In this document: piece after piece, positions 62,567 to 64,000 of the stretch
How positions within the stretch are numbered: the first letter of the stretch is position 1
How the letters are laid out: each line of letters opens with the position of its first letter
Assembly (NCBI RefSeq): GCF_004136555.1
Contig: NZ_NOIT01000009.1
Span: forward strand, 1-64,000
Reading direction: 5' to 3'
Length of the DNA stretch: 64,000 nucleotides
Source: Kocuria carniphila
GTDB lineage: Bacteria > Actinomycetota > Actinomycetes > Actinomycetales > Micrococcaceae
Made by a program: the position numbers and the translations under genes
Notes under the pieces: model-generated
The model's database searches: none
What the model saw: the letters and a program-made list of their open reading frames with translations, nothing else
Told to the model about the DNA's origin: nothing

Positions 62567-63787
62567 CTATTTCAACGCGTGCGACAGGGGAGCGCGCTGC
62601 TCAAGTAGGTGTTGGCCCCGCTCGTAATCGTCGTCCGAGTTGTAGGTGAGCACGCCCACCAGCTCGCCGCGTTCGTCGCCGTACCAGACCACGAACCCGT
62701 CCGGCCGCTCCCGGAACTCTGCCGTGCTGAAGCCGTCTCCCCACGCGGAGTATTTGAGCGTGTGGTCACCGATGATGCTCCAAAAACCGGGGATCGAATC
62801 CCACGATTTTTGCGCGTTCTGCTCGACCGCAGCATTGTGCCCGGCGATTTCTCCCATGGCCAGCGCGTCACCCCAGTGCTCGACCATGATGGGCCGCCCC
62901 GCCACGCCATGCTGGGCCAGCGCGGAATCTCCGGCGACCCACACGGTGGCGTGCGCCTTCAGATGCTGGTCGGTCATGATCCGGCCGCCCCGGACCTCCG
63001 CAGGCGAGTTGTCCAGGAGCGTGCCGCCCGGAGTCACACCCACCGCGGCAAGGATCAGATCGGGGTTCAACGATGTCCCGTCATCGAGTTGCACGACCCG
63101 CGGGGCCGCCACGGACTTCACGCTGCGGCCGGTACGCACCTCGACACCGACGGCCTCAAGCCAGTCCTTGATTCTCGACGACGCCGCTGCGCCCAGTCGT
63201 TGCTCCTGCGGCCCGTTTTCGGGCGTCACCAGGGCGACGTTGAGGCCGCGTTGGGCCAGTGACGCGGCTGCTTCGCAGCCGATGAAACCGGAGCCGATCA
63301 CCAGGGCGGTATACGCCGTTCGCGCGGAGGCCACCAGGGTCCTTGCGTCATCGAGTGATCGCAGCAAATGGATTTCGGCACCCTCCTGCGCGGCGTGAAG
63401 CGACTTGGAGCGCGCACCCGTGGCAACAATCAACCGGTCGAATTCCACGGACCAGCTCTTAGCCGCCACGGTCTGCTTCTCTATGTCCACGGCCGAGATC
63501 GACGAGGCGAGCAGCAGCTCCACACCGTCCGGAAGGCCCTCTCCATTGACAGGGTCGCCGGTGGGTTCTTTCTCGCCGGACAGGACTTCCTTGGACAGCG
63601 GCGGGCGTTCGTAGGGTGGATCGATGTCTTCGGTGACCATGAGCACGGGACCCGGCCCGGCGGCGTCGAGGTAGCTACGTGCCGCGCTGACGCCACCCGC
63701 GCCGCTGCCGATGATCACCAGGGGATAGTGCTCCCGTGAGGGGAGGGACTGGTGACGGGGGAATGTCGAGGCATCCGAAACTGTCAT
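62567..63787 (-). CDS. FAD-dependent ferredoxin/rubredoxin reductase-like protein
   Basis: A 406-aa flavoprotein of the same family as the 5429 gene. The FAD motif is VIIGSGAGGVSAARS, ERPPLSKEVLSG follows, the NAD fold is VIGSGFIGCEAAASL, and VAGDSAL near 290 closes the FAD site. No ferredoxin or oxygenase is adjacent, so the partner is unknown. It follows a MarR gene by 48 bases on the same strand, and a motif copy encodes GAAASSR (63176). Confidence 0.88.
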   Translation of the reverse strand: MTVSDASTFPRHQSLPSREHYPLVIIGSGAGGVSAARSYLDAAGPGPVLMVTEDIDPPYERPPLSKEVLSGEKEPTGDPVNGEGLPDGVELLLASSISAVDIEKQTVAAKSWSVEFDRLIVATGARSKSLHAAQEGAEIHLLRSLDDARTLVASARTAYTALVIGSGFIGCEAAASLAQRGLNVALVTPENGPQEQRLGAAASSRIKDWLEAVGVEVRTGRSVKSVAAPRVVQLDDGTSLNPDLILAAVGVTPGGTLLDNSPAEVRGGRIMTDQHLKAHATVWVAGDSALAQHGVAGRPIMVEHWGDALAMGEIAGHNAAVEQNAQKSWDSIPGFWSIIGDHTLKYSAWGDGFSTAEFRERPDGFVVWYGDERGELVGVLTYNSDDDYERGQHLLEQRAPLSHALK

Positions 63788-63835
63788 GCTCCCATTTTGC
63801 TGACCGCTTGAGGGGGCTGACCAGGGGTTCGGAGG

Positions 63836-64000
63836 CTACTTGCGTGTTTTCGCTCCGATGGCCGTGCGGTGGTCCATGATCTTGTCGAGCAGGCTGATGA
63901 GCAATTCGCGCTCTTGTTCGGTGAGGGCCTGGCTCCAGTCGTTCTCGCGGGAGTTCTGCCGGGCGAAGACCTCTTGGATCTTGGTTTGGCCCGTGTCGGT
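63836..64000 (-). CDS. MarR-family regulator, C-terminal part (cut by window end)
   Basis: The 54 residues visible end in LTEQERELLISLLDKIMDHR, the closing dimerisation helix of MarR proteins (LT.EE...L..LL.K.). The HTH lies outside the window. It is 48 bases upstream of the FAD reductase on the same strand, so the two may form an operon. Confidence 0.8.
   Translation of the reverse strand, partial: TDTGQTKIQEVFARQNSRENDWSQALTEQERELLISLLDKIMDHRTAIGAKTRK

Overview
The window is high-GC DNA with short operons, many GTG starts and strong hairpin terminators. Gene content points to an aerobic actinobacterium, most likely in the order Micrococcales: an RNA polymerase-recycling HelR helicase with a rifampicin-associated element, RamB-type control beside isocitrate lyase, DUF3151 and VC0807-like proteins, and a complete phenylacetate pathway. 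The genus cannot be fixed from sequence alone.

Layout. (1) 1-7.9 kb: a broken trmH copy, helR, a cytochrome P450 with its own ferredoxin, reductase and LysR regulator, then pyrE and the intact trmH. The two trmH copies bracket the P450 segment as direct repeats. (2) 8-14 kb: a secreted lipase gene broken by one in-frame TAG, an RclA-like disulfide oxidoreductase divergent from a TetR gene, and a TetR/membrane protein/hydrolase operon. (3) 14-30.5 kb: core metabolism and transport (fbaA, an AbgB-like hydrolase with an AbgT transporter, ald, purA, two amino-acid permeases, a DUF202 pair, an M13 peptidase, an FNT channel). (4) 30.5-41.5 kb: a structured intergenic RNA candidate, then paaG and paaEDCBA, divergent from paaI-paaK-paaR, then paaZ and a second thioesterase. 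(5) 41.5-48.5 kb: aceA/ramB (glyoxylate shunt), rraA, a hipBA-type toxin-antitoxin pair and a lipoprotein. (6) 48.6-53.4 kb: paaH-paaF-paaJ and an MHS-family transporter. (7) 53.5-64 kb: a DUF559-like protein, a MetE-like protein, bdhA, an M23 peptidase, an IclR regulator, the scoA-scoB-atoB ketone-body operon, a CitE-like lyase, an FAD reductase and the end of a MarR gene.

How it works together. PaaK activates phenylacetate to its CoA thioester, PaaABCDE epoxidises it, PaaG isomerises it to the oxepin, PaaZ opens the ring, and PaaF/H/J beta-oxidise the product to acetyl-CoA and succinyl-CoA. Five TetR-type palindromes (consensus TGACCGnnCGnTCA) lie at the paaA, paaI, paaZ, paaJ and transporter promoters, so one regulator, probably PaaR, appears to control both loci. 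Acetyl-CoA from this route and from 3-hydroxybutyrate/acetoacetate oxidation would feed the glyoxylate shunt.

The most unusual content is non-coding. A 14-bp motif, GAGCGGCGTCGTCG, with its 10-bp core seen about 24 times by eye on both strands, occurs alone, inside genes and as inverted pairs in terminators. This pattern resembles the DNA uptake sequences of Neisseria. A 66-bp palindromic extragenic element occurs three times between 53.5 and 58 kb. Two arrays of short repeated sites sit between convergent genes (38.46-38.60 kb and 41.63-41.79 kb). Four operator palindromes spaced exactly 26 bp apart precede hipB. No tRNA, rRNA, transposase or CRISPR array was found.
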